From an uncultured Pelagibacteraceae bacterium (GTDB taxonomy: Bacteria > Pseudomonadota > Alphaproteobacteria > Pelagibacterales > Pelagibacteraceae): 64,000 nucleotides of DNA. The stretch is taken from the NCBI GenBank assembly GCA_902611145.1, contig CACLYO010000004.1:1-64000 (forward strand). The letters are read 5' to 3'. The position numbers were made by a program, and so were the translations under genes. Positions 48,326-59,000 of this stretch are shown piece after piece (the first letter of the stretch is position 1; each line of letters opens with the position of its first letter). The notes beneath the pieces were generated by a model. It was not told the origin of the DNA. It ran no database searches and worked only from the letters and a program-made list of their open reading frames with translations.

Positions 48326-49240
48326 ATGTCTGAAAGAAAAAGTAGAGTTCCAGCAAGTCCAAAAGTTAGAAAATTTGCAAGAGAATTAGGTTTAGATATT
48401 AACCAAATTATAGGAAGTAAAAGAGAAGGAAGAGTAATAGAAAATGATGTTAAAAACTTTGTTAAAGAAAAAACTTTTCAAAAATCTTTTTTAGAAAAAA
48501 ACAAAACTAAAAATGAATTTTCACATTCTGATTTTGGAGAAGTTGAAGTAAAAGATATTCCAAGAATAAAAAAACTTACTGCAAAATATCTTACAAATTC
48601 TTGGACAACAATACCTCATGTAACAAATCATGATGAAGCTGATGTAACTGAAATGGAAAAATTTAGAAATTCTCTTAAAGATTTTTATACTGGAGAAAAG
48701 AAAAAAATAACTCCATTAGCTTTTATAATAAAAGCAGTAACATCAGCACTTAAAAAATTTCCATCATTTAATTGTTCAATAGATAGTATTGAAGATGGTA
48801 AAATGACATTAAAAAAATATTTTCATATTGGTATAGCGGTTGATACTGAACATGGATTAATGGTACCTAAAATAAGAAATGTTAATAAAAAAAAAATTGG
48901 AGAAATTAACAATGAACTAAAAATAGTAAGTGATAAATGTAAAAAATTAAAAATTGATAAAAAAGAATTTTTTGGAGGCTCAATGACCGTAACAAGTTTA
49001 GGTGGTATTGGTGGATCATTTTTTACTCCAATAATTAACTATCCTGAGGTTGCAATCTTAGGAATTGGAAAACTAAGGAAAAAACAGGTTTTCATAAATG
49101 ATAAGTTTGAAGCAAGAATAATGCTTCCTTTATCACTATCTTATGACCACAGAATAATAGATGGTGCTGAAGCAGCAAGATTTAATAATGAATTAAAAGA
49201 AAATCTTGGAAAAAATTTTGCTTATAAGTTAGCTATATAG
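48326..49240 (+). CDS. aceF: Dihydrolipoamide acetyltransferase E2 lacking a lipoyl domain
   Basis: 304 residues. It opens with the peripheral-subunit-binding domain (ASPKVRKFARELGLDINQI, then KREGRVIENDV), followed by a linker and the catalytic domain with SYDHRIIDGAEAARF, where His and Asp are the acetyltransferase residues. E2 proteins usually have one to three N-terminal lipoyl domains; none is present. It starts 2 bases after aceE, so both are co-translated. No E3 gene follows. Together they would work only if E1's lipoyl domain reaches this catalytic core. Confidence 0.88.
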   Translation: MSERKSRVPASPKVRKFARELGLDINQIIGSKREGRVIENDVKNFVKEKTFQKSFLEKNKTKNEFSHSDFGEVEVKDIPRIKKLTAKYLTNSWTTIPHVTNHDEADVTEMEKFRNSLKDFYTGEKKKITPLAFIIKAVTSALKKFPSFNCSIDSIEDGKMTLKKYFHIGIAVDTEHGLMVPKIRNVNKKKIGEINNELKIVSDKCKKLKIDKKEFFGGSMTVTSLGGIGGSFFTPIINYPEVAILGIGKLRKKQVFINDKFEARIMLPLSLSYDHRIIDGAEAARFNNELKENLGKNFAYKLAI

Positions 49241-49245
49241 GCTAT

Positions 49246-50133
49246 ATGTCAAAATCCTTATCACTGATCAGCGCACTTATATGTACTTTGATTTGGGGAA
49301 CTACTTTTATTGCCCAAGATACAGGTATGGATAAAATTGGTCCTTTTATATTTAATGGAACAAGATTTTTTGTTGGATTTTTAGCTTTAGTACCTTTTTT
49401 TTTAATTATAGAAAAAAAAAATTTTAAAAAAATAATTAATAAAAATAAAAAAAAATTTTTGTATTTATCAATATCTATAGGGTTTTTTTTGTTTTTTGCA
49501 TCAGCTCTACAGCAAATATCATTATTATATACCGACGTAGCTAATGCAGCTTTTTTTACAATTTTTTATGTGCCTATGGTGCCTTTATTGGTTTTTATAT
49601 TATATAAAAAAAAAGTTCATTGGAGTGTTTGGCCATCAGTAATTCTTTGTGTTATGGGTGGATATTTATTAACTAATTTTTATGATGCAGCAGTAAGATT
49701 AGGAGACTTATTAGTAGTTATAGGAGCAGTATTTTGGAGCTTGCATATTATATTTATTGGAGAAATAGTTGAGGATTTTGATTTGCCAATTACTGTAGGT
49801 TTAATACAAACTTTTATTGTATCTTTACTATCATTTATTATTGGTATTACTTATGAAGATCTTATAATTGAAAATATTTTAAATGAAACTTATGAGATAT
49901 TATATGCTGGTATTCTTTCGGGAGGATTTGCTTTTGTACTACAAATTTATGCGCAAAAAAATATAAATCCTGCACCTGCAGCTATTATTTTTTCTTTAGA
50001 GGGTGTCTTTGCTACTATTGCAGCATGGTTTATCCTCAATCAAATTTTAAATATTAATAATATTTTAGGATGTGGTTTTATTTTAGCAGGTGTATTATTA
50101 TCACAATTGATGCCAAAAATAAAAAAAACTTAA
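49246..50133 (+). CDS. EamA/DMT-superfamily transporter
   Basis: 295 residues, about ten membrane helices in two repeats, each with an EamA domain. N-terminal LICTLIWGTTFIAQDTGMD and the second-repeat motif PAPAAIIFSLEGVFATIAAW are characteristic. Members export or import small metabolites or amino acids; no substrate is suggested by the neighbours. The end overlaps the convergent uppP by 4 bases. Confidence 0.88.
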   Translation: MSKSLSLISALICTLIWGTTFIAQDTGMDKIGPFIFNGTRFFVGFLALVPFFLIIEKKNFKKIINKNKKKFLYLSISIGFFLFFASALQQISLLYTDVANAAFFTIFYVPMVPLLVFILYKKKVHWSVWPSVILCVMGGYLLTNFYDAAVRLGDLLVVIGAVFWSLHIIFIGEIVEDFDLPITVGLIQTFIVSLLSFIIGITYEDLIIENILNETYEILYAGILSGGFAFVLQIYAQKNINPAPAAIIFSLEGVFATIAAWFILNQILNINNILGCGFILAGVLLSQLMPKIKKT

Positions 50134-50897
50134 GTATATATTATCAAAAATAGTATTGCAGACAGAATTATTCTGTAAATAACAAATGTATTTAAAGTAA
50201 ATTTTTTAACAAATATTAAAAAATATTTAATTGTTAAATAAGAAAAAATAAAAGACAAAAAAACTGAAAGTAATACAATAAGATTTAAATCTATATTTTT
50301 ATCAACTAAACTTTTTAAACTTAAAAAACTAGCACCTGCAATAGCTGGTATAGACAAATAAAAAGATATTTTAGTTGAATCGTACCTACTAAAATTTAAA
50401 AATCTTCCAGCTGTAATTACAATGCCTGATCTACTCACTCCAGGTATTAAAGCTAATATTTGAAATACTCCAATTATTAAAATAGATTTTAATTTTAAAT
50501 CTGTTTCAATTTTTTTATTATTTTCGAATTTATCAGCAATATACAAGAGCAATGCGAATATTAAAGTGGTCCATGCAATAACTTCTATATTTCTAAAATA
50601 ATTAATTAATCCAGTTTTATAAATTATTGCTCCTAAAATTATCAAAGGCAACGAACCAAAGATCATAAGAAAAAATAAATTTCTATTATTAACTATTTCT
50701 TTAAGTTCATTTCTAAAATAAAATATTATTGCCAATAATGAACCTAAGTGTAAACCTACATCTATTAGTAAAGATTGTGATTTAAATTTATAAATTTCTG
50801 AAACTAAAAACAAATGTGCAGAGGAACTTACAGGTAAAAACTCAGATATACCCTGCACTAATGATAGTATTAATATTTCAAGAAAATTTGAGATCAT
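50130..50897 (-). CDS. uppP: Undecaprenyl-diphosphatase
   Basis: 255 residues, seven to eight membrane helices. The two signature regions are LVQGISEFLPVSSSAHL and IPGVSRSGIVITAG, containing the conserved glutamate, serine and arginine of the BacA/UppP active site. It recycles undecaprenyl pyrophosphate to the monophosphate carrier used for cell-wall synthesis. Confidence 0.95.
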   Translation of the reverse strand: MISNFLEILILSLVQGISEFLPVSSSAHLFLVSEIYKFKSQSLLIDVGLHLGSLLAIIFYFRNELKEIVNNRNLFFLMIFGSLPLIILGAIIYKTGLINYFRNIEVIAWTTLIFALLLYIADKFENNKKIETDLKLKSILIIGVFQILALIPGVSRSGIVITAGRFLNFSRYDSTKISFYLSIPAIAGASFLSLKSLVDKNIDLNLIVLLSVFLSFIFSYLTIKYFLIFVKKFTLNTFVIYRIILSAILFLIIYT

Positions 50898-51073
50898 TAA
50901 AAATTAATTTGGTAAACTAAATATACTTAAAATAAAGCAATAACATGCAGTAATAACACATATGCAAAAAGGGAATTAATTAAGGTTTTACGGTAATTTT
51001 ATAAATAATAGGTAAATATTACTGTCCTAATTACAGTTTATATGTTGATTTCATTGATATATAAAATGAAAGT

Positions 51074-52513
51074 ATGACTGATAAAATGTTAAAATTTGTA
51101 AATATAAGCCAAGAAAACCCCCTTAAAAGGGATACTGAAGATAGAAAAGATGATTTTAAGGAAATTTATGATGAATTTATTAATGAAAAAGCTAAAGAGC
51201 AGTCTAGCAGATGTTCTCAGTGCGGAGTTCCTTTTTGTCAAGTTCATTGTCCTCTAAGTAATAACATACCTGACTGGTTAAAGTTAACCGCTGAAGGACG
51301 TTTAGAAGAAGCATACCATTTAGCACAAAGCACAAACAACATGCCTGAAATTTGTGGAAGAATATGTCCACAAGATAGGCTTTGTGAGGGTAATTGTGTA
51401 ATTGAACAGTCTGGTCATGGAACAGTAACAATTGGATCGGTTGAAAAATTTATAACTGAAAATGCTTGGGCAAATAATTGGATAAAACCAATTGAAATAA
51501 AAAATGAAATTAAACAAAGTGTAGGAATAATTGGTGCTGGACCTGCAGGCTTAGCATGTGCTGAAGAACTAAGAAAATCAGGTTATCAAATAACTATTTA
51601 TGACAGGTATGATCGTGCAGGAGGTCTTTTAATTTATGGAATTCCTAATTTTAAGTTAGAAAAATATGTTGTTAATAGAAGAACCAAATTACTTAAAGAA
51701 AGTGGAATAAAATTCATTCAGAATTTTGAAGTAGGAAGAGATGCATCACTTGATGATTTAAGAAAAAAACATGATGCAATTTTAATTTCGACTGGGGTTT
51801 ATAAAGCTAGAGAGATAAATTTGCCAGGAAAAGATTTAAAAAACATTTTTCCAGCTATGGAATTTTTAACTGCATCTAATAAAAAAGGTCTAGGAGACAA
51901 AGTTGATTTATTTGATAGTGGAGTATTAAATGCAGAAGGAAAAGATGTTATTGTAATTGGTGGAGGGGATACTGCAATGGATTGTGTCAGAACAGCTGTT
52001 AGGCAAAATGCTAAATCAGTGAAGTGTCTTTATAGAAGAGATAAAGAAAATATGCCTGGATCAGCAAGAGAAGTTTCTAATGCAGAAGAAGAAGGTATAG
52101 AATTTATTTGGCTATCAAGCCCAAAAGAATTCAGTGGGAAGGAAAAAATAGAAAATTTAATTATAGATAGAATTAAGTTAGGAAAACCAGATGAAAGTGG
52201 AAGAAGTAAACCTGAAATTATAGAAAATTCTCAATTTAATTTGAAAGCAGATATGGTCATTAAAGCACTAGGTTTTGATCCTGAAAATTTGCCTAAATTA
52301 TTTGGAATTGAAGATTTGCAAGTTTCAAGATGGGGAACAATAAAAACAAATATTGATACAATGGAAACAAATCTTACTGGTGTTTTTGCTGCAGGTGATA
52401 TTGTTAGAGGGGCATCTTTAGTAGTATGGGCGATTAAAGATGGAAGAGACGCAGCTCTAAGCATTAAAAAATTTCTAGAGACGAAAGTAATTAACAAAGA
52501 GAAAGTGGCTTAA
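51074..52513 (+). CDS. gltD: Glutamate synthase small subunit
   Basis: 479 residues. N-terminal Fe-S cysteines in CSQCGVPFCQVHCPLSN and ICGRICPQDRLCEGNC, FAD motif GAGPAGLACAEEL, NADPH motif GGGDTAMDCV. It supplies electrons from NADPH to GltB. The 176-base region in front (50898-51073) has no gene; I noted an ACTGT...ACAGT inverted repeat within it but no firm regulator site. The stop overlaps gltB (TAATG). Confidence 0.97.
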   Translation: MTDKMLKFVNISQENPLKRDTEDRKDDFKEIYDEFINEKAKEQSSRCSQCGVPFCQVHCPLSNNIPDWLKLTAEGRLEEAYHLAQSTNNMPEICGRICPQDRLCEGNCVIEQSGHGTVTIGSVEKFITENAWANNWIKPIEIKNEIKQSVGIIGAGPAGLACAEELRKSGYQITIYDRYDRAGGLLIYGIPNFKLEKYVVNRRTKLLKESGIKFIQNFEVGRDASLDDLRKKHDAILISTGVYKAREINLPGKDLKNIFPAMEFLTASNKKGLGDKVDLFDSGVLNAEGKDVIVIGGGDTAMDCVRTAVRQNAKSVKCLYRRDKENMPGSAREVSNAEEEGIEFIWLSSPKEFSGKEKIENLIIDRIKLGKPDESGRSKPEIIENSQFNLKADMVIKALGFDPENLPKLFGIEDLQVSRWGTIKTNIDTMETNLTGVFAAGDIVRGASLVVWAIKDGRDAALSIKKFLETKVINKEKVA

Positions 52514-55500
52514 TGGACAAATATTTAAAGAATTTAAAATTACTTGAGAAAAATCATGTTTATTCTAAAAAAATGGAACATGATGCTTGCGGTGTAGGTT
52601 TAATTGCTTCAATCGATGGGAAAAAATCTAGAAAAGTTATTGAATACGGAATAGAAGCGTTAAAGGCTGTTTGGCACAGAGGCGCAGTAGACGCTGATGG
52701 AAAAACAGGTGATGGTGCTGGAATACATATTGAAATTTCTTCTGACTTTTTTATTGATAAGATAGAAATGTCTGGACATAAATATGACAACTCAGAAATT
52801 TGTGTAGGAATGATTTTTCTGCCAAGGGACAATTATCCAGCACAAGAGAGTTGTAGAACTTTAGTTGAGAGCGAACTTACAAAAAATAATTTTAGTATTT
52901 ATGGGTGGAGGCAGGTTCCAGTTAATACGGCTGTTTTGGGAGAAAAAGCAGAACAAACTAGACCTGAGATAGCTCAAGTATTATTTAAATGTAATGATAA
53001 AAATACAGTTGGAAAAAAATTAGAAATTAAACTTTATGAGTCCAGAAGAAAAATTGAAAATAGAGCTATAGAAAATCATTTAGAGGATTTTTATATCTGT
53101 TCATTCAGCTCTAAATCAATCATTTACAAAGGAATGTTTCTTGCTGAAGCATTATCTGATTTTTATCCTGACCTTCAAGATCAAAGATTAGTTTCTAGAT
53201 TTGCAATTTTTCACCAGAGATTTTCGACTAATACAGCTCCAAGTTGGGATTTAGCACAACCTTTCAGAGCACTTGCTCATAATGGAGAAATAAACACATT
53301 AAAAGGAAATATTAACTGGATGAAAGTACATGAACAAGAAATGTTTAGTCCTTTATTTAAAAATATGGAAAATATAAAACCAGTTATTCCACCAGGAAAT
53401 TCAGATTCGGCATCTCTAGATAATGTTTTTGAATTGCTAAATATTTCTGGTCAACCAGCACCTTTGGCTAAGCTTATGCTAATTCCAGATGCGTGGTCAA
53501 AAAAAAGTATGGTTCTCCCAAAAGATCACCTGCGATTGTTTAATTTTTTGAACAGTACAATGGAACCATGGGATGGACCAGCAGCCTTAGCAGCTACAGA
53601 TAACGATTGGGTAATAGCAGCTACTGATAGAAATGGACTAAGACCTATGAGATTTACAATTACTAAAGATAAATTTTTATTTGCAGGCTCAGAAACTGGA
53701 ATGATTAATCTTAAAGAAAAAAATATTATTGCAAAGGGCAGATTAGGACCAGGAGAAATTATTGGAGTAAGGATAGAAAGTGGGAAGTTATTCAAGAATG
53801 ATAAAATAAAAAATTTTTTAGCAAAAGAATATAAGCACTTTAATAAACAGATAATTGATCTTGATAAAAAAATAATAATAAAAGATGAAAAACCCTTTTT
53901 TCTAGGAAATGAACTAAAAAAAAGACAACATGCTTTTGGTTATAGTTTAGAAGATTTAGAATTAATTTTGCACCCAATGGCAGAAGATGCAAAAGAAGCT
54001 ACTGGTTCCATGGGTGATGACACACCTCTAGCTGTATTATCAGATAGATATCGACCGCTTTATCATTTTTTTAGACAAAATTTTAGCCAAGTTACTAATC
54101 CCCCAATTGACTCATTGAGAGAAAATAAAGTTATGAGTTTAAAAACAAGATTTGGAAATCTTGGAAATATTTTAGATTTTGATAATTTAACTAAAGAAAA
54201 TATCTATGTTTTAAATACTCCTATTTTATCAAACGCACAATTAGTAAAAATCTCTAAATTTTTTGGAAAAAATTCTACTACAATTGATTGTACGTTCGAT
54301 AAAGGTGAAAATCTTGAAAGTGCGATTGAAAAAATTAAGAAAATTTCTGAGGTTGCTGTTAGAGAAGGTGTTAATCAATTATTGCTTAGTGATAAAAATA
54401 TATCAGAAAAAAGGGTTCCAATACCTATGCTTTTATGCGTAGGAGCTATAAATACTTATTTAATTAAAAATAAACTAAGAGGTTATGTTTCAATAAATGT
54501 TCAAACTGGTGAAGCAATGGATACACATTCTTTTGCAACACTTCTAGGCGTAGGGGCCACAACTATTAATCCTTATTTAGCATTAGATAGTTTGTATCAA
54601 AGATTTCAAAAAAAATTATTTGGAAAATTTGACTATGAAGAATGCATAAAAAGGTACATAAAATCTGTAAATAATGGTCTTCTAAAAATTATGTCAAAGA
54701 TGGGAATATCTGTTTTAAGCTCTTATAGAGGAGGGTGTAATTTCGAAACAGTAGGATTGAGCAGAACAATAGTATCAGATTATTTTCCAGGAATGATATC
54801 TAAAATTTCAGGAATAGGATTATTAGGTATAGAAAAAAAAATTAAAAATATACATTCAGAAGCTTTTGAAAATAGAGATAGTGTTTTACCTATTGGTGGA
54901 ATTTATCGTTATAGAAAAAATGGAGAGCTGCACCAGTATCAAGGTAAATTAATTCATTTACTTCAAAGCGCAGTAACATCAAACTCTTATGATGCATATA
55001 AAAAATATGCAGAAGAAATTTATAATTTACCCCCTATTAATTTGAGAGATTTAATAGACTTTAGAAAAAGGTATTTGAAGTCGTCCATTGATATTTCAGA
55101 AGTAGAGCCATTACAAAAAATACTAAAAAGGTTTGGTAGTGGAAGCATGTCACATGGAGCTTTATCAAAAGAGGCACATGAAACTTTAGCTATTGGTATG
55201 AACAGAATTAAGGGAGCTTCATGTAGTGGCGAAGGAGGTGAAGATGAAAAAAGATTTAATACATTAAAAAATGGCGATAGTGCAAATTCTAGAGTAAAAC
55301 AAATTGCATCTGCTAGATTTGGAGTTACTATTAATTATTTAAACAATTGTAATGAAATAGAAATTAAAATAGCACAAGGAGCTAAACCAGGGGAGGGAGG
55401 ACAACTTCCTGGTTTTAAAGTTTCAGAAGAAATTGCAAAATTAAGACACTCAACTCCTGGAGTCACTTTAATTTCTCCACCCCCACATCATGATATTTAT

Positions 55501-57018
55501 TCGATAGAGGATTTAGCACAGCTAATTTATGATCTAAAACAAATAAATCCAAATGCAAGAATTGGAGTAAAACTTGTTGCATCCTCAGGAATAGGAACAA
55601 TCGCTGCTGGCGTTGCAAAAGCAAAAGCTGATATTATTTTAATTTCTGGACATAATGGCGGAACGGGAGCTACCCCACAAACCAGCGTTAAATATGTAGG
55701 AATTCCGTGGGAGATGGGATTAACAGAAACAAATCAAGTTCTAACTTTAAATAATTTAAGAGACAAAGTAACTTTAAGAACAGATGGGGGAATCAAAACA
55801 GGTCGTGATGTTGTAATTGCTGCAATGATGGGAGCTGAAGAATATGGAGTTGCTACTACAGCTCTAGTAGCTATGGGCTGCATAATGGTCAGACAATGTC
55901 ACTCAAACACTTGCCCAGTTGGAGTCTGCACACAAGATGTTAAACTTAGAGAAAAATTCACAGGTACACCTGATAAAATAGTAAACCTATTCACATTTAT
56001 AGCAACTGAAGTTAGAGAAATACTTGCAGAATTAGGATTTAAATCACTTAATGAAATAATTGGTAGAACAGATTTATTAAAACAAGTTAGCAAAGGTTCA
56101 CCAAATTTAGATGACCTAGACCTTAATCCTCTTTTTGTACAGGCAGACCCTGGAAATAATAAAAGATATTGTGAAAACCAAATTATAAATGAAGTTCCTT
56201 ACACATTAGATCAAAAAATATGGCCTAAAATTGAAACAAAAATAGACAAAAAGGAAAAAATAGAAGAAAAATTTTTAATTGAAAATACAAATAGAGCAGT
56301 TGGAACCAGGATATCTCATTATTTATATAAAAAATATGGAAAAGAAAAATTAAATGATGGATTTTTGAGTTTAAATTTTAAAGGCTCTGCTGGTCAATCT
56401 TTTGGTGCATTTGGTATAAAAGGTTTAAGTCTGGTGATTGAAGGAGATGCAAATGATTATGTTGGTAAGGGACTATCTGGTGCAACGATATCTATAAAAT
56501 TACCAGAGGAAAGTGATTTAGTTTCCCACCAAAACACAATAATTGGAAACACAGTGTTATATGGAGCAACTTCAGGAAAACTTTTTGCCGCAGGAAAAGC
56601 TGGTGAAAGATTTGCTGTTCGAAACTCAGGGGCAATCTCAGTAGTTGAAGGATGTGATTCAAATGGATGTGAGTATATGACTGGAGGTACAGTAGTTATA
56701 CTTGGAGAAGTTGGGGATAATTTTGCAGCAGGAATGACTGGGGGAATGGCCTTTATATATGACGTTAATAAACAATTTTATAAAAAAGTTAATCCAGAAA
56801 CAGTAATTTGGCAAATCCCAGAAACTGAATATTGGATTAATTATCTTAAAAATTTAATCGAGGAGCACTTTGAGTACACAAATTCAAAAATTTCAAAAAA
56901 TATTATTGAAAATTTTAATCAAGAAATTGTAAATTTTTTACAAGTTTGTCCAAAAGAAATGTTAGATAAATTAAATAACCCAATAACACGGAAACCATTT
57001 GTAAAAGAAGTAAGCTAA
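52513..57018 (+). CDS. gltB: Glutamate synthase large subunit
   Basis: 1501 residues. The N-terminal amidotransferase has its nucleophilic Cys in DACGVGLIASIDG after a short propeptide. The central and FMN-binding domains include SGHNGGTGATPQTS, the 3Fe-4S site is in CHSNTCPVGVC, and a GXGXG-type C-terminal helix domain ends the protein. With GltD it turns glutamine and 2-oxoglutarate into two glutamates. Its length is normal for GltB. Confidence 0.98.
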   Translation: MDKYLKNLKLLEKNHVYSKKMEHDACGVGLIASIDGKKSRKVIEYGIEALKAVWHRGAVDADGKTGDGAGIHIEISSDFFIDKIEMSGHKYDNSEICVGMIFLPRDNYPAQESCRTLVESELTKNNFSIYGWRQVPVNTAVLGEKAEQTRPEIAQVLFKCNDKNTVGKKLEIKLYESRRKIENRAIENHLEDFYICSFSSKSIIYKGMFLAEALSDFYPDLQDQRLVSRFAIFHQRFSTNTAPSWDLAQPFRALAHNGEINTLKGNINWMKVHEQEMFSPLFKNMENIKPVIPPGNSDSASLDNVFELLNISGQPAPLAKLMLIPDAWSKKSMVLPKDHLRLFNFLNSTMEPWDGPAALAATDNDWVIAATDRNGLRPMRFTITKDKFLFAGSETGMINLKEKNIIAKGRLGPGEIIGVRIESGKLFKNDKIKNFLAKEYKHFNKQIIDLDKKIIIKDEKPFFLGNELKKRQHAFGYSLEDLELILHPMAEDAKEATGSMGDDTPLAVLSDRYRPLYHFFRQNFSQVTNPPIDSLRENKVMSLKTRFGNLGNILDFDNLTKENIYVLNTPILSNAQLVKISKFFGKNSTTIDCTFDKGENLESAIEKIKKISEVAVREGVNQLLLSDKNISEKRVPIPMLLCVGAINTYLIKNKLRGYVSINVQTGEAMDTHSFATLLGVGATTINPYLALDSLYQRFQKKLFGKFDYEECIKRYIKSVNNGLLKIMSKMGISVLSSYRGGCNFETVGLSRTIVSDYFPGMISKISGIGLLGIEKKIKNIHSEAFENRDSVLPIGGIYRYRKNGELHQYQGKLIHLLQSAVTSNSYDAYKKYAEEIYNLPPINLRDLIDFRKRYLKSSIDISEVEPLQKILKRFGSGSMSHGALSKEAHETLAIGMNRIKGASCSGEGGEDEKRFNTLKNGDSANSRVKQIASARFGVTINYLNNCNEIEIKIAQGAKPGEGGQLPGFKVSEEIAKLRHSTPGVTLISPPPHHDIYSIEDLAQLIYDLKQINPNARIGVKLVASSGIGTIAAGVAKAKADIILISGHNGGTGATPQTSVKYVGIPWEMGLTETNQVLTLNNLRDKVTLRTDGGIKTGRDVVIAAMMGAEEYGVATTALVAMGCIMVRQCHSNTCPVGVCTQDVKLREKFTGTPDKIVNLFTFIATEVREILAELGFKSLNEIIGRTDLLKQVSKGSPNLDDLDLNPLFVQADPGNNKRYCENQIINEVPYTLDQKIWPKIETKIDKKEKIEEKFLIENTNRAVGTRISHYLYKKYGKEKLNDGFLSLNFKGSAGQSFGAFGIKGLSLVIEGDANDYVGKGLSGATISIKLPEESDLVSHQNTIIGNTVLYGATSGKLFAAGKAGERFAVRNSGAISVVEGCDSNGCEYMTGGTVVILGEVGDNFAAGMTGGMAFIYDVNKQFYKKVNPETVIWQIPETEYWINYLKNLIEEHFEYTNSKISKNIIENFNQEIVNFLQVCPKEMLDKLNNPITRKPFVKEVS

Positions 57019-57037
57019 TTTTTAAATATTTAAAAAA

Positions 57038-57793
57038 TTAGATTTCATTAGATACAATTTTATTTAGTTCAAAAATTATTTTTTTTAAATTTTTTTTACT
57101 TGATAAGCTATGATCACCATTTTTTAAAACTATTAATTTTTTATTAGCATTTATAAATAAATTTAATACCTTTTTGGAGTAGTTTACAGGAACAACCTCA
57201 TCTTTACTTCCATGTATCATTGTTATAAAGATTTTTGATTTTAACTTATTACTCAAAACCTTATTTTTTCTTCCATCTTTTATAAGCTGATAAGTAATTG
57301 GATATTCATAATTACCATGTTTTAAATTGTAAATTCCTTTTTTTACAATTTCCTTTTTTACTTTTTTTGAAAATTTATTCCACATAAGTCTTTCTAAGAA
57401 TTCTGGCGCAGATCCAATTCCTAAAAAACCTTTAATTTGTTTGCTAAAATATTTAAATTGTTTTAAAGCAATCCAAGCACCCATACTAGAGCCAACTAAA
57501 ATAAAATTATTTTTTTTTAAAATTTTCTTAATTATTATTTTAGTTTCATTTGACCATTTAGTAATATTTCCTGATGTGAACTTTCCGGATGATTTTCCAT
57601 GCCCAGAATATTCAAGACCAAGAAAACCTAGATTTTTATTCTTGCAATATTTAAGAAAATTTTTAGGTTTTTTACCTTCTAGATCAGACATAAAACCATG
57701 GAGAAAAACTATATAAATTTTATTTTTTGGAATAACCGATAAATACCTTATCTTTTTATATTTATTTAATTTTAAATATTTAAATTTATTCAT
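57038..57793 (-). CDS. Alpha/beta hydrolase (serine aminopeptidase-like)
   Basis: 251 residues. Motifs: FLHGFMSDLEGKKPKNF oxyanion loop, nucleophile in LVGSSMGAWIAL, acid in HGSKDEVVPV, histidine in NGDHSLSS. It is similar in outline to YqiA or BAAT-like cytoplasmic hydrolases. No signal peptide. It converges on gltB with a 19-base gap. Substrate unknown. Confidence 0.82.
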   Translation of the reverse strand: MNKFKYLKLNKYKKIRYLSVIPKNKIYIVFLHGFMSDLEGKKPKNFLKYCKNKNLGFLGLEYSGHGKSSGKFTSGNITKWSNETKIIIKKILKKNNFILVGSSMGAWIALKQFKYFSKQIKGFLGIGSAPEFLERLMWNKFSKKVKKEIVKKGIYNLKHGNYEYPITYQLIKDGRKNKVLSNKLKSKIFITMIHGSKDEVVPVNYSKKVLNLFINANKKLIVLKNGDHSLSSKKNLKKIIFELNKIVSNEI

Positions 57794-57836
57794 ATAAAGT
57801 TTATTTAGATCGTTTGTTAATGTATATTTTACTTGA

Positions 57837-59000
57837 ATGGCATCAAAATTTAAAGTTTTACAGGTAATTCCTAAATTAGGTTATGGTGGCGCTGAAACAG
57901 GTTGTTACGATTTAGCTCACTATCTCAGTGAAGTTGGTTGTAAATCTTATATAATTACAAGTGGTGGTGAATTAATTAAATATATTGATAAAAAAAAAGT
58001 TAAATTAATAAAATTACCAGTTCATAGTAAAAATCCATTATTAATATTAGTTAATAGTATATTAATATCATTTATCATCTTATTTTTTAATATTTCCATT
58101 GTTCATGCAAGAAGTAGAGCTCCAGCATGGTCTTGTTATTTAGCAACTAAAATAACTAGAAGAAAATTTGTAACAACTTTTCATGGTACTTATAATTTTA
58201 AAAATAAAATAAAAAAATTTTACAATTCAATTATGGTAAAATCAGACCTATTGATTGCAGGGTCAAATTTTATTTTTTCTCATATTAATGAAAATTACTC
58301 TAAATATTTAAATTCCAAAAAAAAATTTTTGGTTATATTTAGAGGAATCAATACTGAATATTTTGATCCAGATAATATTAAGCAAGATGATTTAATTAAA
58401 TTAAAGAAACTTTGGACATTGGATAAAAACAAAAAAATTATACTTCTACCTGGTAGATTAACCTCTTGGAAAGGACAAGAGATGTTTATTGAATCATTAA
58501 ATATATTTCGATCTACTAATCCCGAAATTGACTTTACAGCAATAATTCTTGGAACAGATCAAGGTAGGACGGTTTTTAGAAAAAAACTTGAGAATTTAGT
58601 TCAGCAACATGATTTAACAAAAAATATCAAGTTTGTTGACCATTGTGAGAAAATGCCACTCGCTTATTATTTATCAGATGTTGTTGTTTCTTCATCAATT
58701 GAACCTGAAGCATTTGGAAGAGTGTCTATTGAAGCTCAATCTATGAAAAAACCAATTATTGCTAGTAACATTGGTGGATCAAATGAAACAATAATAGACA
58801 ATAAAACTGGCTTGTTATTCGAGAGCGGGAATCCACATTCATTGAGCAATAAACTAAGGGAAGTAATCAAACTTGATACTTTGACATTAGATTTAATGGG
58901 TAATGAAGGAAGAAAAAATGTGTTAAATAGATTTAATATTGAAAAAATGTGTTTTAATACTTATTCAGAGTACAAAAAATTAATTAATGCCAAATATTAA
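57837..59000 (+). CDS. GT4-family glycosyltransferase
   Basis: 387 residues, GT-B fold. The N-terminal half shows VIPKLGYGGAETGCYDLAH. The C-terminal half has PGRLTSWKGQEMFIESLN and the EX7E region EPEAFGRVSIEAQSMKKPI. GT4 enzymes transfer sugars from nucleotide donors, usually for LPS or capsule. Acceptor unknown. It overlaps thrS by 14 bases. Confidence 0.88.
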   Translation: MASKFKVLQVIPKLGYGGAETGCYDLAHYLSEVGCKSYIITSGGELIKYIDKKKVKLIKLPVHSKNPLLILVNSILISFIILFFNISIVHARSRAPAWSCYLATKITRRKFVTTFHGTYNFKNKIKKFYNSIMVKSDLLIAGSNFIFSHINENYSKYLNSKKKFLVIFRGINTEYFDPDNIKQDDLIKLKKLWTLDKNKKIILLPGRLTSWKGQEMFIESLNIFRSTNPEIDFTAIILGTDQGRTVFRKKLENLVQQHDLTKNIKFVDHCEKMPLAYYLSDVVVSSSIEPEAFGRVSIEAQSMKKPIIASNIGGSNETIIDNKTGLLFESGNPHSLSNKLREVIKLDTLTLDLMGNEGRKNVLNRFNIEKMCFNTYSEYKKLINAKY

